Shown one piece after another: positions 1 through 6,579 of a stretch of 7,238 nucleotides of DNA. Position numbers and translations under genes: made by a program. The notes under the pieces were generated by a model. That model was not told the DNA's origin and made no database searches. It saw only the letters and a program-made list of their open reading frames with translations. The first letter of the stretch is position 1. Every line of letters starts with the position of its first letter. The stretch comes from Clostridia bacterium (GTDB taxonomy: Bacteria > Bacillota > Clostridia > Peptostreptococcales > Anaerovoracaceae). Location of the stretch: assembly GCA_024403005.1 (NCBI GenBank), contig JAKSSQ010000090.1:1-7238 (forward strand). The letters run 5' to 3'.

Positions 1-588
1 ATGCCCGTATACGCCGGCAGAATTCCCGCATATGCAGCAGCAAGGCTGGCTAAAATTAAAGGCAACGGCGCAAAGTGTGCAGTAGTTGCAGTTTACGGCA
101 ACAGAGCTTTCGAAGACGCAATCATCGAAACCAGCGACATCGCAAAGGAATGCGGTTTAGTTGTCTGCGCAGCAGCAGGTGCAGTTGCAGAACACTCCAT
201 CGCAAGAAATGTAGCCGCAGGCCGCCCCGACGAAGCAGATAAGGAGATTCTTGCTGAATTCGGCGAAAAAATGATAAAGGCAATGCAGGAAGGAAAGCCT
301 CTGGAAAATATCCCCGGAAACAGGCCCTATAAGCCCGGTCCTTCCGGCCCCAACATTCCCGATGCAGGAAAGAACTGCGTAAGATGCTGCACATGCCAGG
401 CATCCTGCCCCGTAGGCGCCATCGAAGGCGACATGATAAGCAACCCGGCAAAGTGCATCGGCTGCCTCCGCTGCATAAAAGTATGCCCCTTCAAGGTTCG
501 CAAGCTGCCTAAGGAAACCGTGGAAAGAATTTCCGGCTATCTGGCAAACGTATGCCCGGACAGAGCGCAGCCCCAGCTGTTCCTTTAA
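1..588 (+). CDS. EFR1-type flavodoxin/ferredoxin fusion protein, 5' partial
   Basis: This is a probable cytoplasmic electron-transfer protein combining a flavodoxin-like domain with a two-cluster ferredoxin. The visible 195 residues begin in the middle of the flavodoxin-like part: PVYAGRIPAYAAARL at residues 2-16 and VYGNRAFEDA at 31-40 are hallmark segments of EFR1-type proteins. The ferredoxin part has two CxxCxxCxxxCP motifs, at C126/C129/C132/C136 and C152/C155/C158/C162, so two [4Fe-4S] clusters are expected. C130 is an extra cysteine next to the first motif. Family members are usually about 250-270 residues and have a phosphate-binding loop near the N-terminus. Roughly 65-70 residues are therefore missing, and the ATG at position 1 is most likely an internal methionine. 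A genuine N-terminal truncation cannot be excluded because no upstream sequence is visible. Its physiological partner is unknown. It converges on the MBL-DUF523 gene. Confidence 0.88.
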   Translation: MPVYAGRIPAYAAARLAKIKGNGAKCAVVAVYGNRAFEDAIIETSDIAKECGLVVCAAAGAVAEHSIARNVAAGRPDEADKEILAEFGEKMIKAMQEGKPLENIPGNRPYKPGPSGPNIPDAGKNCVRCCTCQASCPVGAIEGDMISNPAKCIGCLRCIKVCPFKVRKLPKETVERISGYLANVCPDRAQPQLFL

Positions 589-610
589 CCGGAATTAAGA
601 AATTAAAGAG

Positions 611-655
611 AAAACCGGACTCATTGCCTTTAGGCTTTGAGTCCGGTTTTTTATT
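611..655. terminator. Bidirectional intrinsic terminator between convergent genes
   Basis: A perfect 13-bp inverted repeat (AAAACCGGACTCA at 611-623, its complement at 638-650) closes on a 14-nt interior that can itself pair GCC with GGC around a TTTA loop. On the plus strand the right arm runs into TTTTTT (647-652), terminating the ferredoxin transcript. On the minus strand the left arm reads into TTTTCTCTTT, so it can also end the hydrolase operon. It lies 22 nt after the plus-strand stop and 21 nt after the minus-strand stop. Confidence 0.9.
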
Positions 656-676
656 GCATTGTTTTAGTTTTTTCGA

Positions 677-2050
677 TTACTTAAGCAGCTTTTCCTTAGC
701 CTGGCTTGCGGGAATTACTTCAATTCCGTTTGCCTTAAAGAGTGTTGTTGTAACGCCGTCGCCTTCTACGAGAGTTCCGTCGAAGTCGCCGTTATAAATC
801 TGGCCGCAGCCGCAGCTGGGGCTTCTGTCCTTGAAAACAGCGCACTTTACGCAGTGGCCCTTTGCGATGTTCAGGGCGATGTCTGCGCCGTATTCGTATT
901 CGTAAGTTACGTCGAAACCGTCTTCTGTGTAAACTCTGCCCAGGTAGATTTCAGCCTTTTCTCTGGGAGTTTCCAGGCCGCCCAGTTCTTCGGGGCATAC
1001 GCCGATTAATTCGTATTTTTCTTCAATTGCATCCAGGTCTTCCCACAGCTTGCTCTTGCCGTCGTATCTGCAGGGAATGCCGAGAAGGCAGTTGGAAATT
1101 AAAATCTTAGGTTTTCTCATGGTCTTTCCTTTCTGTTTTCCGTAGTCTTTTCTGTTAACGTAAACAGTAAAGCCTTCGAAAGTAAACTGAAGCGGCAGTT
1201 CGCTGTCCTGGCCGTGTCCGTGCAGGCCGACGTCGTCTACATCGTCGGGAACTGCAGTGCCGTCTGCGATGGACTTAAACGCTTCGTAACCGGTCTTGAG
1301 GTATCCGGCTTCAACAAGTATATCATTATGAGAGCATACAAGCCAGTCCAGTTTGGGGATGTATGCCTGGAGCTTTTCCAGACTCTCGAGATACATCTTG
1401 AAGTTGGAGGAACCGAGGAATTCGCTGCAGAAGTGGGTATAAATGCCTGCCAGATAGAAAGTATCTCCTGTAAAGAGCATTCTGTTCTTTTCGTCGAAAA
1501 GCATTATTCCGTCGTCGGAATGTCCCGGTGTGTGAACCACTTCCAGAGTTCTTCCGCCCAGATCGAAAATGTGGCCTTCCTCTACAGGAATGGGTTCAAT
1601 TCCGGGAATATGATAGGAATCTCTGTCGAACCAGGAAGGTGTCTTACCATCTGCAAAAGCTTCGTCCTGGACCTGGTAAGCCAGTTCTTCTGTAGTTGCT
1701 CCCCGCCTGAGCATCTTGAGTGCGTGGGGTTCATTAAAGCTGTAAATCTTGTCGAAATACTTATCGCCGGTAATGTGGTCGAAGTGGAAATGGGTGTGAA
1801 CCACCGCAATTTCGCCCTTATAGAGCTGGTCTACTACATCGCGGATATTTTCGATATCCATGCCTGTATCCACCATCATCGCTCTTTCTTCGCCAATTAC
1901 GAGGAAGGAATTAACTTCCTGGAAATGCTTTGGTTCAACGATAGCGTAGACATTGTTGGGAAGTTTATATACGTCGTACCATTCGCTCCTGATGTCGACT
2001 TTTTCGTATTTGCTGTAATAGCTTCTGGGATAATCGTTAGGCCATGCCAT
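677..2050 (-). CDS. MBL-fold metallo-hydrolase fused to a DUF523 (TudS-like) domain
   Basis: This is a two-domain cytoplasmic protein of 457 residues. Residues 1 to about 300 form a metallo-beta-lactamase-fold hydrolase with a complete metal set: HFHFDH at 87-92 (H87, H89, D91, H92), H177 in HTPGH, D196 in FTGDTF and H241 in CSHND. Two metal ions, commonly zinc, are expected; the substrate cannot be read from the sequence. Residues 311-457 match DUF523: SNCLLGIPCRYDG at 319-331, CPEELGGLETPRE at 352-364 and KDRSPSCGCG at 407-416. The conserved cysteines fit a [4Fe-4S] site like that of the thiouracil desulfidase TudS, a member of this family. Transferring that activity to this protein is inference. 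The start ATG has AAGGAG at 2059-2064 with an 8-nt spacer and overlaps the end of the transporter gene by 14 nt, so translation is probably coupled. The oddity is an internal ATG at the domain junction (1120) with its own ribosome binding site, so a free 147-residue DUF523 protein may also be made. Confidence 0.93.
   Translation of the reverse strand: MAWPNDYPRSYYSKYEKVDIRSEWYDVYKLPNNVYAIVEPKHFQEVNSFLVIGEERAMMVDTGMDIENIRDVVDQLYKGEIAVVHTHFHFDHITGDKYFDKIYSFNEPHALKMLRRGATTEELAYQVQDEAFADGKTPSWFDRDSYHIPGIEPIPVEEGHIFDLGGRTLEVVHTPGHSDDGIMLFDEKNRMLFTGDTFYLAGIYTHFCSEFLGSSNFKMYLESLEKLQAYIPKLDWLVCSHNDILVEAGYLKTGYEAFKSIADGTAVPDDVDDVGLHGHGQDSELPLQFTFEGFTVYVNRKDYGKQKGKTMRKPKILISNCLLGIPCRYDGKSKLWEDLDAIEEKYELIGVCPEELGGLETPREKAEIYLGRVYTEDGFDVTYEYEYGADIALNIAKGHCVKCAVFKDRSPSCGCGQIYNGDFDGTLVEGDGVTTTLFKANGIEVIPASQAKEKLLK
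1118..1134 (-). promoter_or_regulatory. Internal ribosome binding site and ATG at the MBL/DUF523 junction
   Basis: On the minus strand AGAAAGG (1128-1134) is followed by a 7-nt spacer and an in-frame ATG at 1118-1120, codon 311 of the fusion. The DUF523 domain begins with this methionine (MRKPKILISNCLLG), exactly where stand-alone DUF523 proteins usually start. The site could give separate synthesis of the 147-residue domain (677-1120). Activity is inferred from spacing and placement only. Confidence 0.6.
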
Positions 2051-2924
2051 CTTTTTTGCTCCTTTTCTGCAGCTGGGAAACTGCTGCGCCGCCTAAAACC
2101 AGCAGCGCGCCGACCCACTGAACTGTGCTCATTCTCTCCGACAGGAAGATTGCGGAGAAGAACAGAGCGGATACGGGGTCGAAATAGGACAGTACTGCCA
2201 GGGTGTGTCCGGGCAGCTTCGGAATGGATCCGAAGTAGAATATGTAAGCGAGGCCGGTGTGAACCACACCGAGGAGGAGCATTGCAAGCCCTCCTTTAAG
2301 CCCCGGATTTATCCATTCAATGCTTCCGGAAAGAAACGCATAAAGACCGCTGGATATGGCTGCGCCGAGCAGTTCAACTGTCGTGGACTGCATTGGGGTC
2401 ACGCTGTTTATGCGCTTGCTTGCCTTGTTTATGGTTACTACGCTGGCGTAAATTACGGCTGCGCCGAGTGCCAGACCGATGCCGAGAATCGGATTTGTTC
2501 CGCCGGCTGCGCCGCCTGCTCCGTTAACCAGCACCATGCCGATTACAGCTATGGCTATGCCGGCGATTTTTCTGCGGGTGAGGGTTTCCTTAAGGAGAAC
2601 CGTGCAGAGGATAATCGTTATTACCGGTGCCATGTAGTAGCAGAGAGTTGCGATGCTTACGCCGCAGAATTTATATGCAGCGAAGAGTGCGGCCCAGTTG
2701 AGCCCCATTATCGCGCCGACAAAAAGCATAATCGGCAGCGCCGCTATAAAGTCCTTTGCGGAAGTCTGTTCTTTTGCTATGAAGTTTGCTCCGAGGAGAA
2801 TTAAAAAGCCTATAACTGCACGAAGGCATGCGATTACCGGTGCAGTATAAGGAATCGCTGAGACAAAAAGCCCCAGCGATCCCCATATAAGCATAGAAAT
2901 TATTACTTTTAGTTCGGGTTTCAT
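2037..2924 (-). CDS. EamA-family (DMT superfamily) transporter
   Basis: This is an integral inner-membrane permease of the drug/metabolite transporter superfamily, 295 residues long, the normal size for a protein with two EamA repeats and about ten membrane helices. The first repeat spans about residues 5-134 and ends with the typical segment MAPVITIILCTVLLKETLTR (98-117). The second spans about 146-284 and carries the matching segment FDPVSALFFSAIFLSERMS (248-266). The pairing of these two helix-plus-acidic-residue segments (LLKE, FLSE) is diagnostic. Substrates in this family include amino acids, nucleosides and other metabolites, often exported; the substrate here is unknown. The gene starts 26 nt after the amidohydrolase stop and has a weak ribosome site (ATAGG at 2931-2935, 6-nt spacer). 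Its last 14 nt overlap the start of the MBL-DUF523 gene. It is the middle gene of a three-gene operon and may export a product of the flanking hydrolases. Confidence 0.93.
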   Translation of the reverse strand: MKPELKVIISMLIWGSLGLFVSAIPYTAPVIACLRAVIGFLILLGANFIAKEQTSAKDFIAALPIMLFVGAIMGLNWAALFAAYKFCGVSIATLCYYMAPVITIILCTVLLKETLTRRKIAGIAIAVIGMVLVNGAGGAAGGTNPILGIGLALGAAVIYASVVTINKASKRINSVTPMQSTTVELLGAAISSGLYAFLSGSIEWINPGLKGGLAMLLLGVVHTGLAYIFYFGSIPKLPGHTLAVLSYFDPVSALFFSAIFLSERMSTVQWVGALLVLGGAAVSQLQKRSKKDGMA

Positions 2925-2950
2925 AAATTGCCTATGCTGCAGCAGGAATA

Positions 2951-4570
2951 TTATGCTTCGTATTCGCAGCTGCCCTTGATGTATGTTTTAAGTACTTTTG
3001 CGTTGAGGATGTCGTCCGGTTCGCAGGACATGATGTCCTTGTCCAGAACAACGAAGTCTGCGTGCTTGCCTGCCTTAATGGAGCCGGCCCAGTCTTCTCT
3101 GAAGGAAGCATATGCAGCCTGAGTTGTGAAGAGGCTGAGAGCCTGTTCTACTGTCAGGTTCTGTTCGGGGTGGTAGCCGCCTTCGGGCTTAAGATCGTTG
3201 CTCTTTCTTGTAACTGCGCAGTGGATGTTGGGAATGATAGCCAGGTCTTCTACGGGGCAGTCGCTTCCGCCGCAGGCTGCGATACCCATGTCGAGCATTG
3301 TCTTCCAGCCGTAGCTTGTCTTGCCCTTTTCTTCGCCTACGCGTGTATCGATAATCTGATAGTCGTAGTTAAGGAAGATGGGCTGGATGTATCCGATGAG
3401 GTCCATAGCCTTCATTCTGTCGTACTGGTCCGGATTCATGATCTGGCAGTGGATAATGCCGTCTCTGCCGGGAGTCTTGGGATTTCTGCTTCTTGCGTAT
3501 TCGATGGCATCCATGATCAGGTCCATGCCCTTGTCGCCGATAGCGTGGCATGCGATCTGCATTCCGTGGCTGTAAGCCTTGTCTACCAGTGCATTGAGTT
3601 CATCTGCTGTGAGCATCTGTACACCGTAGGTGTCGCCGTCTGCATACTTGTCGCGCATGAGAGCTGTTCTTGCGCCGAGAGCACCGTCGATGAGAACCTT
3701 GAAGGGTCCGATTGTGAACTTTTCTGTGTTCTGCCAGCCTGTGTGGTAGCCCTGTGCGAGGAAGTCGTCCAGCCATTCCATAACGGGCAGGTTGCACTGT
3801 TCATAAACTCTTACCTTGAGCTTATCTTCTTCGATAAGTTCGTTGAAGGCCTGTACTACCTTGCCGAAGTTGCCCGGAACGTCCTTGAATTCGTCGGACT
3901 GGATTTCTACGATACCGCAGGCGAGAGCCTTCTGCTGGCAGAGGTAAATGAGTTCCTTAACGCCTTCCAGAGTTTCTTCGGGAATTGCGGACAGGACGCA
4001 GGATCTTGCGTTTTCTCTGAAGATACCCAGAGGTCTGCCTGTTTCGTCTCTGTCGATAACGCCGCCGGGAACGTCGTCTGCGTGTTCGCTCATGCCCATG
4101 ATTTCAAGAGCCTTTGTGTTGCAAACGATAACGTGTCCGCAGGTTCTTGTGAACGCAAGGGGTACTGTTGTGGAAATCTTGTCCAGGTCGTCTCTTGTGA
4201 TGAATCTCTTTTCATCGGTGAACTTGTCCTGGTTCCAGCCTCTGCCTCTTACCCAGCGACCTTCGGGGATGTCGTGAGTTTCCAGGTGCTTTCTGCTGTG
4301 TTCGATGAGTTCCTGGATGGAGTGGCAGTCGTTATGGTTAATGTCGCGAAGGATAAGGCCTTCGGACAGGTGGTGCATGTGTGTTTCGAAGAATCCGGGT
4401 GTAATTGTCTTTCCGCCCATATCTTCGATTTCTGCATCGGGTGCGAGTGCCTTCATTTCGTCAAAAGTACCAACCCCTGCAAAAAGGCCGTCTTCTACGA
4501 TAAACGCATCCGCATGCATTGCATCCTTTTCCATTGTAATAACATTAGCGTTGCAGTAAATCTTTTTCAT
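2951..4570 (-). CDS. YtcJ-type metal-dependent amidohydrolase (Amidohydrolase_3)
   Basis: This is a 539-residue hydrolase of the amidohydrolase superfamily, close to the usual 530-550 residues of YtcJ-like proteins. A small beta-rich N-terminal part (about 1-57) leads into the barrel at TPGFFETHMHH (57-67), which holds the HxH metal pair H64/H66. Other expected active-site features are KVLIDGALGAR (291-301, with K291), CHAIGD (341-346, H342), IIHCQ (372-376, H374) and GGSDCPV (434-440, D437). The C-terminal GKHADFVVLDKD (501-512) closes the small domain, as is typical for the family. No signal peptide is visible, so it is probably cytoplasmic. Relatives hydrolyse C-N bonds in varied amide and cyclic substrates; none can be assigned here. 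The start is fixed by AGGAGG (4579-4584) with an 8-nt spacer. It is the first gene of its operon, under the promoter at 4622-4650. The gene has no in-frame TTA, CTA or TCA codon over nearly its whole length, which leaves a long empty frame on the opposite strand. Confidence 0.95.
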   Translation of the reverse strand: MKKIYCNANVITMEKDAMHADAFIVEDGLFAGVGTFDEMKALAPDAEIEDMGGKTITPGFFETHMHHLSEGLILRDINHNDCHSIQELIEHSRKHLETHDIPEGRWVRGRGWNQDKFTDEKRFITRDDLDKISTTVPLAFTRTCGHVIVCNTKALEIMGMSEHADDVPGGVIDRDETGRPLGIFRENARSCVLSAIPEETLEGVKELIYLCQQKALACGIVEIQSDEFKDVPGNFGKVVQAFNELIEEDKLKVRVYEQCNLPVMEWLDDFLAQGYHTGWQNTEKFTIGPFKVLIDGALGARTALMRDKYADGDTYGVQMLTADELNALVDKAYSHGMQIACHAIGDKGMDLIMDAIEYARSRNPKTPGRDGIIHCQIMNPDQYDRMKAMDLIGYIQPIFLNYDYQIIDTRVGEEKGKTSYGWKTMLDMGIAACGGSDCPVEDLAIIPNIHCAVTRKSNDLKPEGGYHPEQNLTVEQALSLFTTQAAYASFREDWAGSIKAGKHADFVVLDKDIMSCEPDDILNAKVLKTYIKGSCEYEA

Positions 4571-4621
4571 GCTTGTCTCCTCCTAAACATGCCTAGTCAT
4601 TTGGATAGTTCTGCTGATTTT

Positions 4622-4650
4622 ATTCTATTAAAAGGGCGTGAACAAATCAA
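4622..4650 (-). promoter_or_regulatory. Sigma-A-type promoter of the amidohydrolase operon
   Basis: On the minus strand TTGATT (-35, 4645-4650) and TAGAAT (-10, 4622-4627, five of six consensus bases) are separated by exactly 17 nt. Transcription would start near 4615, giving a leader of about 45 nt before the ATG at 4570. The -35 box lies directly beside the CTTTAGC inverted-repeat element, which would occupy roughly -37 to -112. Confidence 0.72.
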
Positions 4651-4651
4651 G

Positions 4652-4727
4652 CACTTTAGCGCTTTAGCATACTAAAGGGGGACGGGGGTGCTTTAGCGTG
4701 CTAAAGTATTAAAGTGTACCCGTCCCC
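4652..4727. repeat. Compound CTTTAGC inverted repeat bounded by GGGGACGGG / CCCGTCCCC
   Basis: Two 26-nt arms (4652-4677 and 4691-4716) are imperfect inverted copies, agreeing at 21 of 26 positions, with a 13-nt G-rich spacer between them. Each arm contains a palindrome-like 16-mer: CTTTAGCATACTAAAG (4662-4677) and CTTTAGCGTGCTAAAG (4691-4706). CTTTAGC also occurs at 4654-4660. A second nested pairing joins GGGGACGGG (4678-4686) to CCCGTCCCC (4719-4727) around the right-hand palindrome. The layout resembles REP-type palindromic elements mobilised by RAYT transposases, but it could be a regulator-binding region because it touches the -35 box. Which of these holds cannot be told from one copy. 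Confidence 0.7.
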
Positions 4728-4740
4728 GATAGAGGAGCAT

Positions 4741-4769
4741 AAAAAAACCGGATACATATGTATCCGGTT
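4741..4769 (-). terminator. Intrinsic terminator of the ABC transporter operon
   Basis: A perfect 24-nt palindrome (4746-4769; half-site AACCGGATACAT) lies 13 nt beyond the stop codon of the solute-binding protein gene. Read on the minus strand, the stem (10 bp with an ATAT loop) is followed by seven T residues (complement of 4741-4747), the standard Rho-independent arrangement. It separates the ABC operon from the amidohydrolase operon. Confidence 0.92.
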
Positions 4770-4782
4770 GATAAGAGCGGTA

Positions 4783-5799
4783 TTAGTACTTAATGTCTGC
4801 CATTACGTCCTTAGCCTCGATCATCTTGTCGATGAGGCCAACGCTGTACATCCATTCGATATTGCCCTGCCAGTGTTCTTCTGTCTGTGTAAGGAAAGCT
4901 GCATCTGCTGTTTCCATCATGGGAAGCAGAACTTCGCAGGACTTTGTTTCTACAGTTTCGGACAGGGGGAAGTTTTCTTCGTTCTGGTTGTCCAGAAGGA
5001 TCTGCAGACATGCAGCGGGGTCAGCCTGGAAATCTTCGAAGCCCTTCTTGGAAGCTCTCAGGAATGCTGCGAGAACGTCCGGTTCGTTGTCGATCATCTT
5101 TGTGTTTGCAAGGAATACGCCTTCGTAGTAGTTGGGAATGCCGAAGCCGTTTACGAGGAAGTAGTTAACTTCGAAGCCTTCTTCTTCCATCTGGGGAACT
5201 TCGTGGTTTACGAGGCAGCCGATTGTTGCGTCTACGTTGCCTGTTGTCATGGAGCTCATGAGTTCGAAACCTACGTTAACCATGTTTACGGAGCTGAAAT
5301 CTGCGCCGCAGTAGTTCATCATTGTTTCAACGTCTGCTTCGGAAAGAGCTGTGCCTGCATAGCCTACAGTCTTGCCAACCAGGTCTTCGGGCTTGGTAAT
5401 GTTCTTTTCCTTAAGGGAAAGGATTACGTTGAGGGGGCCCTGAACAACTGCACCGATGGACTTGATGGGTGTGCCCTGGTTTGCTACAGCCTGGATTGCA
5501 TCGTGTTCATAATAGAGACCGATTTCTGCCTTGCCTGCTGCAACGAGGGAAAGTGCATCGTCTTCGTTAGAGGGGAACTGAATCTTAACGTTGAGGCCTT
5601 CTGCTTCGTAGTGGCCGCGTTCAATAGCAGGGTAGATAAATGTGTGGAGAGCGTTGGGGTACCAGTCGAGAACTACGTTCATTTCTCTTAAGGGTTCACC
5701 GTCTTCGGTGGAAGGAGCGGGCTGGCTTCCGCAGCCTGCCATAAGTCCGATTACCATAACAACTGCGAGAAGCAGTGCTGCAATTTTATTGAATTTCAT
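4783..5799 (-). CDS. ABC transporter substrate-binding lipoprotein, NMT1/ThiY-like
   Basis: This is the extracytoplasmic solute receptor of the ABC importer, 338 residues. It has a lipoprotein signal peptide: positive start MKFNK, hydrophobic stretch about 6-19, lipobox MAGC with the lipidated C23, then a Ser/Pro/Glu-rich linker to about residue 37. The mature domain opens with VVLDWYPNALHTF (42-54), then AIERGHYEAEGLNV (58-71) and IGLYYEHD (93-100). This pattern is typical of NMT1/THI5-like binding proteins and especially of ThiY, which binds a formylated aminopyrimidine derived from thiamin in Bacillus. Later family features include a GKTVGYAGT segment (142-150). A pyrimidine or similar aromatic ligand is a reasonable inference; alternatives in this superfamily are sulfonates (SsuA) and taurine (TauA). 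The start is supported by AGGAGT at 5806-5811 with a 6-nt spacer. The gene follows the permease by 24 nt and is the last of the operon, before the terminator at 4741-4769. Confidence 0.94.
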   Translation of the reverse strand: MKFNKIAALLLAVVMVIGLMAGCGSQPAPSTEDGEPLREMNVVLDWYPNALHTFIYPAIERGHYEAEGLNVKIQFPSNEDDALSLVAAGKAEIGLYYEHDAIQAVANQGTPIKSIGAVVQGPLNVILSLKEKNITKPEDLVGKTVGYAGTALSEADVETMMNYCGADFSSVNMVNVGFELMSSMTTGNVDATIGCLVNHEVPQMEEEGFEVNYFLVNGFGIPNYYEGVFLANTKMIDNEPDVLAAFLRASKKGFEDFQADPAACLQILLDNQNEENFPLSETVETKSCEVLLPMMETADAAFLTQTEEHWQGNIEWMYSVGLIDKMIEAKDVMADIKY

Positions 5800-5823
5800 A
5801 ATTTAACTCCTGTATATATTCGT

Positions 5824-6579
5824 TTACATATCGCTGCGCCAGGTTATTACTTTCTTCTCCAGGATGGTTACGATGCCGACCAGCAGCATTGCAACTACGG
5901 AAAGGAGGAGCACCGGAGCGAATACGCCGGCTCCGTCCAGCTGGGTCATCATGCGCCTGCTGAAGTAACCGAGGCCGCGCTGGGCACCCAGCCATTCGCC
6001 GATAGCTGCGCCGATAATGGAAAGAGGCACGGCCATCTTAATGGCGGAGAAGAAATAAGGCAGAGCTGCGGGGAATTTAAGCTTAAAGAAAATGTCCCTG
6101 CGGCTTGCGCCGAAAGTTGTCATAAGTTCGATCATATCGGTCTTAACGGAGCGGAATCCGTCGAAAACCGTAATGGTTATGGGGAAAAAGGTCATGAGGA
6201 CCGCAACGAGCACCTTACTCCAGATTCCGTAGCCGCACCAGAGCACGAACAGCGGCGCAAGAGCCGTGGTCGGAATGGTCTGGGAAGCGATTACCAGAGG
6301 GTAAAGGGCTTTTTCTGCGATCGGGTTCATGTCCATGAGAATCGCAAGGCCTATGCCGAGGATTACGGATATAACCAGGCTGACCCCAACCACCGTCATG
6401 GTTGCCGGCAGGTGAGCGCCGATTAACGGACCTCTTAAATCCCAGAGTTTCTGCACTACCTGCAGGGGCGAAGGCAGTATGTAAGCTGCGTTGATGCCCA
6501 TGGCGATGGACTGCCAGACCATAAGCAGTGCAAAAAACAGTATGGCTGCAGGCAGATTCTGCTTGGAATTGTTCTTCAT
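5824..6579 (-). CDS. ABC transporter permease, SsuC/TauC/ThiX-like
   Basis: This is the membrane subunit of the importer, 251 residues, normal for this permease group. The order is: a helix at about 10-28, the YILPSPLQV segment (33-41) common to SsuC/TauC-type permeases, helices around 60-82 and 92-115, the conserved block SQTIPTTALAPLFVLW (99-114), and a cytoplasmic EAA-like loop FGASRRDIFFKLKFPAALP (156-174) that docks on the ATPase. Further helices follow at about 176-195 and 220-240. The frame stays open upstream to 6813, but that region lies inside the ATPase gene and is not permease-like. The start at 6579 is chosen because AGGAGG (6588-6593) sits 8 nt upstream and the start forms a classic ATGA overlap with the ATPase stop (6576-6579). 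Translation of the two genes is therefore very likely coupled. Confidence 0.94.
   Translation of the reverse strand: MKNNSKQNLPAAILFFALLMVWQSIAMGINAAYILPSPLQVVQKLWDLRGPLIGAHLPATMTVVGVSLVISVILGIGLAILMDMNPIAEKALYPLVIASQTIPTTALAPLFVLWCGYGIWSKVLVAVLMTFFPITITVFDGFRSVKTDMIELMTTFGASRRDIFFKLKFPAALPYFFSAIKMAVPLSIIGAAIGEWLGAQRGLGYFSRRMMTQLDGAGVFAPVLLLSVVAMLLVGIVTILEKKVITWRSDM

Noticed and set aside
2044..2064. A-AAA-AAG-like slippery heptamer preceded by AAGGAG at the EamA/MBL overlap, resembling a dnaX-type frameshift site
   Set aside because: In the EamA frame the codons read AAA AAA GAT, the wrong phase for a standard -1 slip, and the MBL frame is +1. Ordinary translational coupling through the Shine-Dalgarno and ATG at 2050 is enough.
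1214..2299. 361-codon plus-strand open frame across the MBL and EamA gene ends
   Set aside because: It is antiparallel in phase to the MBL gene, degenerates into an Arg-rich tail where it crosses into the EamA gene, and has no domain signature.
4571..4621. Possible riboswitch in the leader of the amidohydrolase operon
   Set aside because: The predicted leader is only about 45 nt, with no conserved aptamer motif and no terminator or Shine-Dalgarno-sequestering hairpin.
3062..4675. 537-codon open frame on the plus strand opposite the amidohydrolase gene
   Set aside because: It is exactly antiparallel in phase to a clear amidohydrolase with a full active site. Its translation is Cys/Val-rich with no recognisable domain. 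The absence of TTA, CTA and TCA codons in the real gene explains it.
4714..5691. 325-codon plus-strand open frame opposite the solute-binding protein gene
   Set aside because: Same antiparallel phase effect; the minus-strand product has a lipobox and clear NMT1/ThiY features, while this frame starts inside a terminator region and matches no family I know.
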